A DNA stretch of 64,000 nt from DASRFA01 sp035651755 (GTDB lineage: Bacteria > Desulfobacterota > Binatia > UBA12015): the NCBI GenBank assembly GCA_035651755.1, contig DASRFA010000027.1, positions 62,001 through 126,000 of the forward strand, given 5' to 3'. The translations under genes were made by a program, and so were the position numbers. The notes under the pieces were generated by a model that saw nothing but the letters and a program-made list of their open reading frames with translations, was not told the origin of the DNA and did no database searches. Positions within the stretch are counted from its first letter, which is position 1. Each line of letters begins with the position of its first letter. This document shows positions 44,535 through 53,019 of the stretch, one piece after another.

Positions 44535-45134
44535 TCACACGAACCAGCAGACGGCCGTGAAACGGTCCCCCGCAGTCACCCGGCTCACCGCGTGCAGCGT
44601 CTCCGCGGACGGGAACGCGACCACGAGGCCGGGCTCTCCCCGCACCGGAACGCCGAGCGACTCCCGCCCCGGAATCAGCCCGTACAGCGTGAGCTCGCCG
44701 CCGCAGTAGCAGGCGTCGGCGGGCTCGTCGGCTTGACGATTCAGGAAGAGCACCGCCGACACGCGTCGCTCGCGGACCGCATCGCGGACGCCTTCCTCCG
44801 ACGACTGGTCGCGGTGCGGCCTGAACATCCCGCCGTCGGCGTAGCGCAGCACGTGGATCCGCTGGCAGCCGCTCAGCGAGACGCCGAAGTGCCCCCCGAC
44901 CTCCGGGGCGAGCGCGCGGAGGCGCTGCTCGATCTGCGCGACCGTCTCCGCCCGCAGCTCGACGCGCTCGCTCTTCCGCACCTCCTCGTCGTAGGCGACG
45001 ACGTCGCGCTTCCCGAAGCCGGCCGGCGTCTTCGGCGACGAGCGCGCCTCGCGCACGATGTGCGCGCATTCGTCGTCGTCGAAGACGGCCCGGCGGACGA
45101 ACACGCCGAGATCGCTCAGCAGCTCGCACGACAC
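44535..45134 (-). CDS. 2OG-Fe(II) oxygenase (prolyl-4-hydroxylase-like)
   Basis: 199 residues from a GTG. Iron ligands His107 and Asp109 in FRPHRDQS, His181 in AETLHAVSRV, and Arg191 in GDRFTAVCWF as the 2-oxoglutarate ligand. The N-terminal helix (DDECAHIVREARSS) matches P4H-type enzymes. It starts 15 bases after the upstream P450 stop, so they are cotranscribed; 113 bases separate it from the downstream P450. It may hydroxylate a small metabolite or a protein side chain. Confidence 0.82.
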   Translation of the reverse strand: MSCELLSDLGVFVRRAVFDDDECAHIVREARSSPKTPAGFGKRDVVAYDEEVRKSERVELRAETVAQIEQRLRALAPEVGGHFGVSLSGCQRIHVLRYADGGMFRPHRDQSSEEGVRDAVRERRVSAVLFLNRQADEPADACYCGGELTLYGLIPGRESLGVPVRGEPGLVVAFPSAETLHAVSRVTAGDRFTAVCWFV

Positions 45135-45149
45135 GCGCCTGCCTGCTTC

Positions 45150-46337
45150 TCACCAGCGGATCGGGCAGCTCGCCGGACCGCGCACCGTATTGGTCTCGAC
45201 GAGCCGCACTTCCGATCGATCGACGTGCCATTCCGGGAAGCGCGCGAGCGTCTCCTCGAGCGCGACTCGACCCTCGAGGCGCGCGAGCGCTGCGCCGAGG
45301 CAGTAGTGCACGCCGTATCCGAGGGTCACGTGGCGATCGAGCTTCCGCCCGACGTCGAAGCGATCGGCGTCCGGATAGCGCCGCTCGTCGCGCCCGGCCG
45401 ACCCGGTCAAGAGCGCGACCTTGGAGCCCGCCGGGATGGTCGTCCCGTGCATCGTCGCCGGGCGCGTCGCGTAGCGACCCTGGGTGGGCGACGGCGCCTC
45501 GAATCTCAGCAGCTCCTCGACCGCGTTCGGAACGAGCGCTCGATCCGCGACGAGCTTCCGCCGCTCGTCCGGCCACTCCCCGAGCACGATCGCCGCCCAG
45601 CCCAGGTGGCGCGCGACGGTCTCGTTCCCCGCGGCGCTGATGAGCCCGATCATGCGCACCGCCTCGACGTCGGTGAGCGCGCGCCGGCCGCCGGCGCCGT
45701 CGTCGATCTCGGAGGACAGGAGCTGGCTCACCAGGTCGTCGCGCGGCGAGCGCCGGCGCTCCTGCACCGCGTTCCAGTAGTAGCGGTACGAGTCGTCCTG
45801 CGCGCGCTTCCCCTCCTCGGTGAGGCGCTCGTTCCCCTCCTCGCGATGCAGGACGGCGTCGCTCCACTCGCGGAGCTGGTCGTGGTCCTCCTCCGGGAAG
45901 CCGAGGAGCGACGAGATCACCATGACCGGCAGGCGCATGCCGAACTCGCGCACGTAGTCGAAGCCGCGCGAGCCGACGAACGGCTCGAGGTAGCCCGCGC
46001 AGAGCTCCCGGATGCGCGCCTCGAGGCGCAGGATCGCGCGCGGCGTGAAGAGGCCGCTCACGATCTTCCGCAGCACGTCGTGCTCGGGCGGGTCGAGCAT
46101 GATCATGAGCGGATGCTCGGGCTTCCGGCCGATGTCGTCGAGCGTGATGCCGTACGCCGAGCTGAAGGTCTCGCAGTCGATCGACGCGGCGAGCACGTCG
46201 TCGAAGCGCGACAGCGCGTAGAATTCGTAGCGCGGGTTGTAGTAGACGGGCGCCTCGTCGCGGAGCGCGCGCCACGCGTCGTACGGGCTCCGGCGGATCG
46301 CGTCGTCGTAGGGGTCCCAGTAGGGTCGTCTCGCCAC
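45150..46337 (-). CDS. Cytochrome P450 (second)
   Basis: 395 residues from a GTG preceded by a purine-rich GACGAAGG. I-helix AAGNETVARHLG, ExxR in VEELLRFEAP, and heme loop LGYGVHYCLGAALAR with the Cys ligand. The usual Phe that starts the heme loop is Leu here, an uncommon change. Dissimilar enough from the other P450 to be a different subfamily. First gene of the operon, divergent from the aldehyde dehydrogenase with 190 bases between starts. An earlier GTG would add about 20 low-complexity residues. Confidence 0.92.
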   Translation of the reverse strand: MARRPYWDPYDDAIRRSPYDAWRALRDEAPVYYNPRYEFYALSRFDDVLAASIDCETFSSAYGITLDDIGRKPEHPLMIMLDPPEHDVLRKIVSGLFTPRAILRLEARIRELCAGYLEPFVGSRGFDYVREFGMRLPVMVISSLLGFPEEDHDQLREWSDAVLHREEGNERLTEEGKRAQDDSYRYYWNAVQERRRSPRDDLVSQLLSSEIDDGAGGRRALTDVEAVRMIGLISAAGNETVARHLGWAAIVLGEWPDERRKLVADRALVPNAVEELLRFEAPSPTQGRYATRPATMHGTTIPAGSKVALLTGSAGRDERRYPDADRFDVGRKLDRHVTLGYGVHYCLGAALARLEGRVALEETLARFPEWHVDRSEVRLVETNTVRGPASCPIRW

Positions 46338-46471
46338 GCCTTCGTCTCCCGCGACCGCGCTGCGCCGGGCGGCGCCCGGCCGCGTCACGCGCGCACGATA
46401 GCGCGTCGCGGCCACGTCGGACACCCGTCGATGCGGACCCCGAAGCGCCCGCGCGCACCGGCTCGGCCGAT

Positions 46472-46499
46472 TTGCGAGACCGCGCGCGTTCGATAGGTA
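46472..46499 (+). promoter_or_regulatory. Candidate promoter of the aldehyde dehydrogenase gene
   Basis: TTGCGA (46472-46477), 16-base spacer, TAGGTA (46494-46499); start of transcription would be about 20 bases before the ATG at 46528. Moderate match to a sigma-70 consensus. Confidence 0.38.
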
Positions 46500-46527
46500 T
46501 GGCGCCAGACACCACGGAGGGAGCGCC

Positions 46528-47958
46528 ATGACGCACGCGAAGCAGTTCTACATCGACGGGGCCTGGGTGAACCCCGCGACGCCGAAGGACTTTCCGGTCC
46601 TGAACCCGGCGAACGAGGAGCCGATCGAAACCATCTCGCTGGGCGCGAAGGCCGACGTCGACAAGGCCGTCACGGCGGCGCGCGCGGCGTTTCCGTCGTT
46701 CTCGCAGACGACGCGCGAGGAGCGCCTCGGCCTCCTCATGAAGATCGCCGAGGTCTACCAGAAGCACTACGAGGAGATGGCCGAGACGATCTCGAAGGAG
46801 ATGGGCGCCCCGCTCTGGCTGTCGAAGGCCGCGCAGGCTGCGGCTCCGCTCGGCCACGTCATGGCGATGATCGAGGTCCTGAAGGGCTACGAGTTCGAGC
46901 GCCCGAAGGGCGCGACCATGATGCGGAAGGAGCCGATCGGCGTCTGCGGGCTCATCACCCCGTGGAACTGGCCGGTGAACCAGATCGCGTGCAAGGTCGT
47001 CCCGGGGATCGCCGCCGGCTGCACGATGGTGCTGAAGCCGAGCGAGGTCGCCCCGCTGTCGGGCCTCCTCTGGGCGCAGATCCTCGACGAGGCGGGCGTG
47101 CCGAAGGGCGTCTTCAACCTCGTGAACGGCGACGGCCCGACCGTCGGCGAGGCGATCGCGTCGCACCCGGGCGTCGACATGGTGTCATTCACCGGCTCGA
47201 CGCGCGCCGGCGTCGCGGTCGCGATCGCGGCGGCGCCGACCGTCAAGCGCGTCACCCAGGAGCTCGGCGGCAAGTCGGCGAACATCATCCTCGACGACGC
47301 CGACCTCGCCTCCGCCGTGACGGGCGGCGTCCGCGCCTGCTTCACGAACAGCGGCCAGTCGTGCAACGCACCGACCCGCATGCTGGTGTCGAAGAAGCGC
47401 CACGACGAGGCGCTCGAGGTCGCGAAGGGCGTCGCCGAGGCGATGCGCGTCGGCGATCCGTTCGCCGACGGCACCATGCTCGGCCCGGTCGTGAGCGAGC
47501 CGCAGTTCGCCAAGATTCAGCGGCTCATCCAGCGCGGCGTGGAGGAGGGCGCGACGCTCGCGACCGGCGGCCCCGGCCGCCCCGACGGCTTCTCGAAAGG
47601 CTACTACGTGAAGCCCACCGTCTTCGGGAACGTCCGCAACGACATGACGATCGCGCGCGAGGAGATCTTCGGCCCGGTCCTCTCGATCCTCCCATACGAG
47701 AGCGAGCAGAAGGCGATCGAGATCGCGAACGACACGCCCTACGGCCTCTCGGGGTACGTCTCCTCGGGCGACCTCGAGCACGCGCGCACGGTCGCGAAGC
47801 AGATCCGCGCCGGCAACGTCCACATCAACGGCGCGCAGATCGACTTCAGCGCGTCCTTCGGCGGCTACAAGCAGTCGGGCAATGGCCGCGAGTGGGGCGA
47901 GGCCGGGTTCGAGGAGTACCTCGAGCTCAAATCCGTGTTCGGCTGGTCGGCGAGCTGA
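46528..47958 (+). CDS. NAD(P)-dependent aldehyde dehydrogenase
   Basis: 476 residues, full-length for the family. TPWNWPVNQ and VLKPSE (cofactor site), FTGSTRAG, general base Glu245 in QELGGKS and nucleophile Cys279 in NSGQSCNAPTR. Oxidises an aldehyde to the acid; placed opposite the P450 operon it could oxidise the aldehyde formed after P450 hydroxylation and alcohol oxidation. GGAGGG precedes the ATG. Convergent with the Nudix gene, ten bases away. Confidence 0.95.
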   Translation: MTHAKQFYIDGAWVNPATPKDFPVLNPANEEPIETISLGAKADVDKAVTAARAAFPSFSQTTREERLGLLMKIAEVYQKHYEEMAETISKEMGAPLWLSKAAQAAAPLGHVMAMIEVLKGYEFERPKGATMMRKEPIGVCGLITPWNWPVNQIACKVVPGIAAGCTMVLKPSEVAPLSGLLWAQILDEAGVPKGVFNLVNGDGPTVGEAIASHPGVDMVSFTGSTRAGVAVAIAAAPTVKRVTQELGGKSANIILDDADLASAVTGGVRACFTNSGQSCNAPTRMLVSKKRHDEALEVAKGVAEAMRVGDPFADGTMLGPVVSEPQFAKIQRLIQRGVEEGATLATGGPGRPDGFSKGYYVKPTVFGNVRNDMTIAREEIFGPVLSILPYESEQKAIEIANDTPYGLSGYVSSGDLEHARTVAKQIRAGNVHINGAQIDFSASFGGYKQSGNGREWGEAGFEEYLELKSVFGWSAS

Positions 47959-47968
47959 CGAGCGACCG

Positions 47969-48565
47969 TCACCGGCCGAAGGGCGCTCCGACGACGCCGA
48001 AGAGCGAATCGAGCAGCCGATAGGTGAGGCCCCAGACCACGTGCCTGCCGGGCGTGCCGACGCACACGCCCGGCAGGCGCAGCGGTCCCAGACTCCAGCC
48101 GGTGTGACGCGCGGGCTCCGCGCAGGTCGTCGACGCGACCCAGAACGCCGCCTCGACCTCGTGGTTCAACGCGAGCGCCGGCCGCTCCTCGATCCGGTAC
48201 ACGAACGCGCACAGCACGAGGGGCGCGACGAGCGGAATGCCGGCCCGCACGTCGTCGAGACGGCCGAGCCGCTCGGCGCCGGCCAGGTCGAGGCCGACCT
48301 CCTCGAGGGTCTCCCGCTCCGCGGCCGCCGCGTCGTCGCGGTCGCGCGCGTCGACGCGGCCGCCCGGGAAGGCCATCTGCCCCGACCATGGATCGCCGAA
48401 GCGGCGCGCCCGCTCGATCAAGAGGAGATCGACGCCGGTCGGCGTGTCGTGCAGCACGATCGCGACCGCCGCTCGATTCGAGCCCGCGACGAGCCGCGGC
48501 TCGCGCGCCGACAGGGCGTTCCGGACGATTTCGATTGACCGCACGCGAAGCTCCCGGACGCGCAT
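47969..48565 (-). CDS. Nudix hydrolase, CoA pyrophosphatase type
   Basis: 198 residues. The UPF0035-like signature GDPWSGQMAFPGGRVDAR leads into the Nudix helix AAAERETLEEVGLDL (RExxEE). This arrangement is found in NudL/YeaB-type enzymes that cleave CoA or acyl-CoA to 4'-phosphopantetheine and ADP. The start at 48565 gives a normal N-terminus; the ferritin-like gene diverges 74 bases away. Specificity is inferred from the motif. Confidence 0.85.
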   Translation of the reverse strand: MRVRELRVRSIEIVRNALSAREPRLVAGSNRAAVAIVLHDTPTGVDLLLIERARRFGDPWSGQMAFPGGRVDARDRDDAAAAERETLEEVGLDLAGAERLGRLDDVRAGIPLVAPLVLCAFVYRIEERPALALNHEVEAAFWVASTTCAEPARHTGWSLGPLRLPGVCVGTPGRHVVWGLTYRLLDSLFGVVGAPFGR

Positions 48566-48639
48566 AGCGCGTGCGGCGTCGCCGCGAAAATGGCCGGCCC
48601 GCTTGACGCAGCACGCGGGATCGCGGGACAGTCGCCCGC

Positions 48640-49113
48640 ATGAACGACCACCCAGATTTCTTCTCCGCGGTGACGGCGCTCGGCGCGATCGAGGAGCTCG
48701 ACGTCGAGTCGATGCGCCTCCTCTACCGCATCGAGTGCTCGGGAGAGGACTTCTACAACATGATCGCCGATCGCATCGGCGACGCGCGCGCCGCCGACCT
48801 CTTGCGGCGAAACGCGCGCGAGGAGCGCGGTCACGCCGAGCGCGTGCGGCGCGCGATCGGCCTCAAGCTCGGGCGCGACTTCGAGCCGCCCGCCGAGGAC
48901 CGCGAGCGCTACGCGATCGCCTTGCCCGACGAGATCCCGGTCGAGCTGCTCCCGGTGATCGTCCAGGGCGAGATCGACGGCGACGCCGGCTACCAGCGCT
49001 GGGCCGATCGCGAGACCGACCCCGAGATCCAGCGCCTCCTCCGTCAGAACGGCCGCGAGGAGACCGTGCACGGCCAGCGCGTGCGCGACGTGATCGCGCT
49101 GCTGGGCGGGTAG
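48640..49113 (+). CDS. Ferritin-like diiron protein
   Basis: 157 residues, four-helix type. Diiron ligands are visible as the carboxylate and ExxH pairs: Glu in RIECSGEDFYNM, EERGH in NAREERGHAERV, Glu in VQGEIDGDAGYQ, and EETVH in NGREETVHGQRV. No rubredoxin domain, so it is a rubrerythrin-like or bacterioferritin-like short form, possibly for peroxide or iron handling. Repeat copy 1 begins right after its stop. Confidence 0.85.
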   Translation: MNDHPDFFSAVTALGAIEELDVESMRLLYRIECSGEDFYNMIADRIGDARAADLLRRNAREERGHAERVRRAIGLKLGRDFEPPAEDRERYAIALPDEIPVELLPVIVQGEIDGDAGYQRWADRETDPEIQRLLRQNGREETVHGQRVRDVIALLGG

Positions 49114-49115
49114 TC

Positions 49116-49185
49116 GAGCGAGGGAAACGCTTCCCTCGCCCCGTTCGGCAGAGCCGAACGGGGCCCCCCTCCCTGCGGGTTCGCT
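49116..49185 (+). repeat. Dispersed hairpin repeat, copy 1
   Basis: Starts directly after the ferritin-like stop. Contains a 7-base-stem hairpin (49120-49137, GAGGGAA / TTCCCTC) followed by a perfect 11-base-stem hairpin (49139-49149 with 49153-49163, CCCCGTTCGGC / GCCGAACGGGG) and a CCTCCCTGCGGG tail. Shared with copies at 53.9 and 59.1 kb. It could also terminate the upstream gene. Confidence 0.8.
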
Positions 49186-49274
49186 TCGCTCGGCGCCCGC
49201 GCATCGTCGGAGCGCTGCGTCGCGAAGACGCGATTGCCGGGGTCGTGGCACGGCGGTTGCGAGCGGCTCCCGTC

Positions 49275-51008
49275 GTGGACGCCGCCGCGATCGCGGGCGC
49301 GCTGCGCGAGATCGCTTCCTACTTCGACGTCGAAGGGGACCGCTTTCGCGCTCGTGCATACGAGCGGGCCGCGCGCGCGATCGCGCTCGCGCCCGACGTC
49401 GACGGCCTGGTGCGCGAGGGGCGGCTGCGCGAGCTGCCCGGGATCGGGCCGTCGCTCGCGCGCGTGATCGAGGAGATCTCGCGCACCGGCAGCGTCGGCC
49501 TGCTCACGCGCCTGCGCGCGCGCTGGCCGGGCATCATCGTCCCGCTCTCGCAGCTGCCGCACGTCGGCCCGGAGAAGGCGCGCCGCATCCACGAGGCCCT
49601 CGCCCCGGCGAGCCTCGAGGCGCTCGCGGCGATGTGCGAGGAGGGCCGGCTGAGACGCGTGCGCGGCTTCGGGAAGCTGAGCGAGGTGCGGCTCCTGGAG
49701 GCGATCCGGCGCCGGAAAGCGAGCGCCGACGACGGCGGCCTGCTCTTGCACCACGTCGCACGGGACGTGACCGCGATGCTCGTCGCGCACGTCGCGGGCG
49801 CGCGCGAAGCGATGCGGGTCGCGGCGTGCGGCCCACCGCGGCGGTGGATGGAGGTCGCCGACCGGCTCGCGATCGCGGTCGCGACCCACGACCCCGACGC
49901 CGTGCGCGCGCGCCTCCGGAGCCATCCGCTGGTGCTGTCGCTCGCGCCCTCGGAGCGCGATCCGGCGCGCATCGCGATCGCGGCGCTCGCGACCGGCGTC
50001 CCGTGCGAGCTGCACACCGCCCCGGCGGATCGCTTCGGCCAGGCGGTCGTCCGCGCGACCGGCTCCGCGGCGCACGTCGCCGCGCTCGCCGAGCGTGCTC
50101 GCGCGTCGGCGGGCGATCTCGACGCGATCGCCGCCGCCGACGAGCCCGCCCTCTACGCCGCGCTCGGCCTTCCTTTCGTGCCACCCGAGGTGCGCGACGG
50201 AAGCGACGAGATCGCCGCCGCGGAGGGCGGCGACGACTACCGCGACCTCGTCACCGTCGCCGACGTCCGCGGCGCGGTGCACTGCCACACGACCTACAGC
50301 GACGGCAAGCACACGGTCGCGGACATGGCTCGTGCGGCGGAGGAGCGCGGATTCGAGTTCTTGACGATCACCGATCACTCGCAGAGCGCGAGCTACGCGG
50401 GCGGGCTCACGATCGAGCGGCTCGAGGAGCAGGCGCGCGAGATCGCGGAAGCGCAGCGCGGGACCTCGGTCCGGCTGCTGCGCGGGACCGAGTCCGACAT
50501 CCTCGCCGACGGCGCGCTCGACTATCCCGACCCCGTGCTCGAGCAGCTCGACGTCGTCATCGCGAGCATTCACCAGCGCCACCGGCTCGACGAGGACGGG
50601 ATGACCCGGCGGCTCGTCGCCGCGATCCGGAAGCCGGTGTTCAAGATCTGGGGACACCCGCTCGGCCGCCTGCTCCTCCACCGCGAGCCGATCGCGTGCC
50701 GCTTCGACGAGGTGCTCGAAGCGATCCGCGAGTCGCCCGTCGCGGTCGAGGTGAACGGCGATCCGCATCGTCTCGACCTCGACCCGCAGCGCGCACGCCG
50801 CGCGCGCGCCGCCGGCGCGCGCTTCGTGCTCTCGACCGACGCGCACTCGATGCGGCAGCTCGACCACGTCGAGGCGGCGGTCGGCATCGCGCGGCGCGCG
50901 CGCATCCGGAAGCACGAGGTGCTGAACGCGGCGACGGCCGAGGAGTTCGCGCGCTCGATCGCTCCGCATCCGCACACGCGGCTGCGCTCCGGCTCGCGCG
51001 GCGGCTAG
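49275..51008 (+). CDS. PolX-family protein with intact PHP domain and degraded polymerase palm
   Basis: 577 residues. Order: N-terminal helix-hairpin-helix 8-kDa-like domain (FDVEGDRFRARAYERAARAI, LRELPGIGPSLARVI), second HhH (LPHVGPEKARRIHEAL), nucleotidyltransferase region, and C-terminal PHP phosphoesterase with HCHTTYSDGKHT (HxH at 336/338), LTITDHSQS, GTESDILADG, IASIHQR and STDAHS. In the palm, GSxRRxxxxxxDxD reads ACGPPRRWMEVADRLAIAV, losing the second Asp, and the later VDLR reads CELH. DNA synthesis is therefore doubtful, while 3'-5' exonuclease or AP-endonuclease activity of the PHP domain is plausible. GTG at 49275 matches the family N-terminus; 49245 is an alternative. Confidence 0.85.
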   Translation: MDAAAIAGALREIASYFDVEGDRFRARAYERAARAIALAPDVDGLVREGRLRELPGIGPSLARVIEEISRTGSVGLLTRLRARWPGIIVPLSQLPHVGPEKARRIHEALAPASLEALAAMCEEGRLRRVRGFGKLSEVRLLEAIRRRKASADDGGLLLHHVARDVTAMLVAHVAGAREAMRVAACGPPRRWMEVADRLAIAVATHDPDAVRARLRSHPLVLSLAPSERDPARIAIAALATGVPCELHTAPADRFGQAVVRATGSAAHVAALAERARASAGDLDAIAAADEPALYAALGLPFVPPEVRDGSDEIAAAEGGDDYRDLVTVADVRGAVHCHTTYSDGKHTVADMARAAEERGFEFLTITDHSQSASYAGGLTIERLEEQAREIAEAQRGTSVRLLRGTESDILADGALDYPDPVLEQLDVVIASIHQRHRLDEDGMTRRLVAAIRKPVFKIWGHPLGRLLLHREPIACRFDEVLEAIRESPVAVEVNGDPHRLDLDPQRARRARAAGARFVLSTDAHSMRQLDHVEAAVGIARRARIRKHEVLNAATAEEFARSIAPHPHTRLRSGSRGG

Positions 51009-51012
51009 GGTC

Positions 51013-52692
51013 CTAGCGTCCGTCGCCCGCCGCGAGCTGCGGCTCGCCGGCACCGTCCGCCACCCAGCCCGGGTAGCGCCGGATCTCGATCATCGGGGCG
51101 TGCGCGTTCAGCTCGCGCACGAGCGAGCTGGCGAGCGACCGCGACGCCGGTCCGCGGAACTCGGCGAGGAGCGGCCAGCGCGCGATCTCGCCTTCGATCG
51201 ATCGCCCTTCGTCGCCGCCGCGCACGTCGCCGCACGTGAACGACGACGCGAAGAACGAGTTCGTGACGACCATGCAGCCGGGGCGGAGGAAGCGCGCCGG
51301 ATCGCGCCACCAGCCCGGCGGCAGCGTGGTGACCCGCGGATCGGCGTAGCCCGACGGCGGCAGGCCGAACGGCTCGATGCAGAGCGGGGTGTCGGGCGAA
51401 GTGCGGCTCGCGATCCATCCGGTCGCGGCTCTTCGCGTGCTGGGCGCGCGCTGCACGCGGTCGAAGACGACGATGCGCGCGATCGGCCACGCGAAGACGG
51501 CGACGAAGGCCGCGACCGCGAGCGCGGCGCGCGCCCGCGAAGGCCACGGTCGCGTCGCGAGCCAGCCCGCGAAGAGATGGGTCGCGTAGCCGGCCGCGAG
51601 AGCCGCGACCGGAAGGAGCGCGAGCAGATTCTGGACGGGCCGGATCGTCGTCCGCGCGAGCAGCGCGAAGTAGAGAAGCGCGAACGGAAAGACGGCGAGC
51701 GCGCGCCGCGGCTCGCGCACCGCGAGCGCAGCCGCGCCGACGAGCACGAGCGCGCTCGGCGCGGGTCCCAGCCCGGACCTCCAGAGGTATGCGAGGAAGA
51801 AGCGGCCGGTCTGGCGGCAGGGCGCCGGGGCCATCGCGGGATCGGTGTAGTGCGCCATCTGGCGGGCGACCGACGCGACGATCGGCTGCCAGCGCGGGAG
51901 CGTCCAGATCATCGCGACGAGGAACGACGCGAGCGCGGAGATCGCGACCGTCGCCAGCGTGCGGATGCGCGGCGCGGGCGCGCGCCTGCGCCGCGCGATC
52001 TCGCAGAAGACCGGCAGGGCGATCGCGATGCCTGCGTTGTACTTGGTCGCCGCCGCAAGACCCGCCGCGAGACCGGAAGCCGCGAACCAGCCGTCGCCGT
52101 CGCCCGCCAACCCGCGGCATGCCGCCCAGAGACACAGCGCGACGAACGCCGCGGCCGTCGCGTCCGGCTTCAGGATCTGCGACTGGTGGACGTGCAGCAG
52201 AGAGAACGCGACCAGGGCCGCCGCACCGAGGCCCGCGGCTCGTCCCCACATCCGCCGCGCGGCGAAGGAACAGAGGACGATCGTGAGCGATCCCGCGAGC
52301 GCGGAGAGCGAGCGGCCGAGCCACCAGAGGAGCTCCGTCCGCGGCCCCATCGTCCCCGAGCCGTCGGCGAGCTCGAGCGTCCAGCCCGCGAGCCGCGCGA
52401 TCGGCGCGAACACGGCGGCCAGCGCGTAGAGGAACACCGTGCCGTACTCGTAGAAGTGCGGATCGAGACCTCCGCCGCGCGCGATGGCAACGGCGGCGCG
52501 GAACACGTTCGGCTCGTCGAAGAGCTCCTTCCGCGGAAGCCCGAACGCCGCTCCCGAGAAGCGGAGCGCGGCTCCGGCGGCGACGATCGCGACCAGGAGC
52601 GCGCACTCCGTCCGGCGGGACGGCGCGCTCGATGACTCGGCGCCGCCGGCGCTTTCGTCGCCTCGCGGGTCGCGAATCGGTTCGGCATCCAT
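51013..52692 (-). CDS. GT39-like polytopic glycosyltransferase
   Basis: 559 residues with about ten membrane segments (LLVAIVAAGAALRFSGAAF, VFLYALAAVFAPIARL, AAISALASFLVAMIWTL-type stretches). The GT-C acidic motif is ELFDEPNVFRAA in the first external loop. Such enzymes move a sugar from a polyprenyl-phosphate carrier to lipid A, a protein or a glycan at the periplasmic face. The ATG at 52692 starts just ahead of the first membrane segment; ribosome site weak. Convergent with PolX, four bases apart. Confidence 0.83.
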   Translation of the reverse strand: MDAEPIRDPRGDESAGGAESSSAPSRRTECALLVAIVAAGAALRFSGAAFGLPRKELFDEPNVFRAAVAIARGGGLDPHFYEYGTVFLYALAAVFAPIARLAGWTLELADGSGTMGPRTELLWWLGRSLSALAGSLTIVLCSFAARRMWGRAAGLGAAALVAFSLLHVHQSQILKPDATAAAFVALCLWAACRGLAGDGDGWFAASGLAAGLAAATKYNAGIAIALPVFCEIARRRRAPAPRIRTLATVAISALASFLVAMIWTLPRWQPIVASVARQMAHYTDPAMAPAPCRQTGRFFLAYLWRSGLGPAPSALVLVGAAALAVREPRRALAVFPFALLYFALLARTTIRPVQNLLALLPVAALAAGYATHLFAGWLATRPWPSRARAALAVAAFVAVFAWPIARIVVFDRVQRAPSTRRAATGWIASRTSPDTPLCIEPFGLPPSGYADPRVTTLPPGWWRDPARFLRPGCMVVTNSFFASSFTCGDVRGGDEGRSIEGEIARWPLLAEFRGPASRSLASSLVRELNAHAPMIEIRRYPGWVADGAGEPQLAAGDGR

Positions 52693-53019
52693 GGCGTCGC
52701 GCGCGCCGGTCGAGCGTGGCGAGACGACCGCCGAGTGGCAAATCGGCCGATTGCGGTGGCCTTCCGTCGCGCGCCCCGAACGTCGCCGGGCGAGCCCGGG
52801 AAGAGCGATCGGCGATCGGCGGGTGCGCCGTGCGCAGATGTTGCGTCGCTGCAAGGTTTGCGCGCGCGCCTGAAAAATCGGGCCCCGGACGCCCTTCGCG
52901 GTGAGAAAGCGCGGGGGGCTCGCGGCACGAGCGTTGCTGCTGCATCCTCCGTGTCGGAACCGGGCGAGCGATGCTCGCACCCACAGCCGCGACTCGCTGG
53001 ACACAAGGAGGTGTCAGCC
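52693..53019. other. Divergent intergenic region
   Basis: 327 bases between the glycosyltransferase and the NtrC-like gene. Holds the sigma-54 promoter at 52923-52938 and a strong AAGGAGG at 53003-53009. No gene is supported. Confidence 0.6.
52923..52938 (+). promoter_or_regulatory. Sigma-54 (-24/-12) promoter
   Basis: CGGCACG (52923-52929), four bases, TTGCT (52934-52938): matches TGGCACGN4TTGCW at every position except the first T. GG and GC are 12 bases apart as required. It lies 82 bases before the ATG of the NtrC-like gene. Confidence 0.62.
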
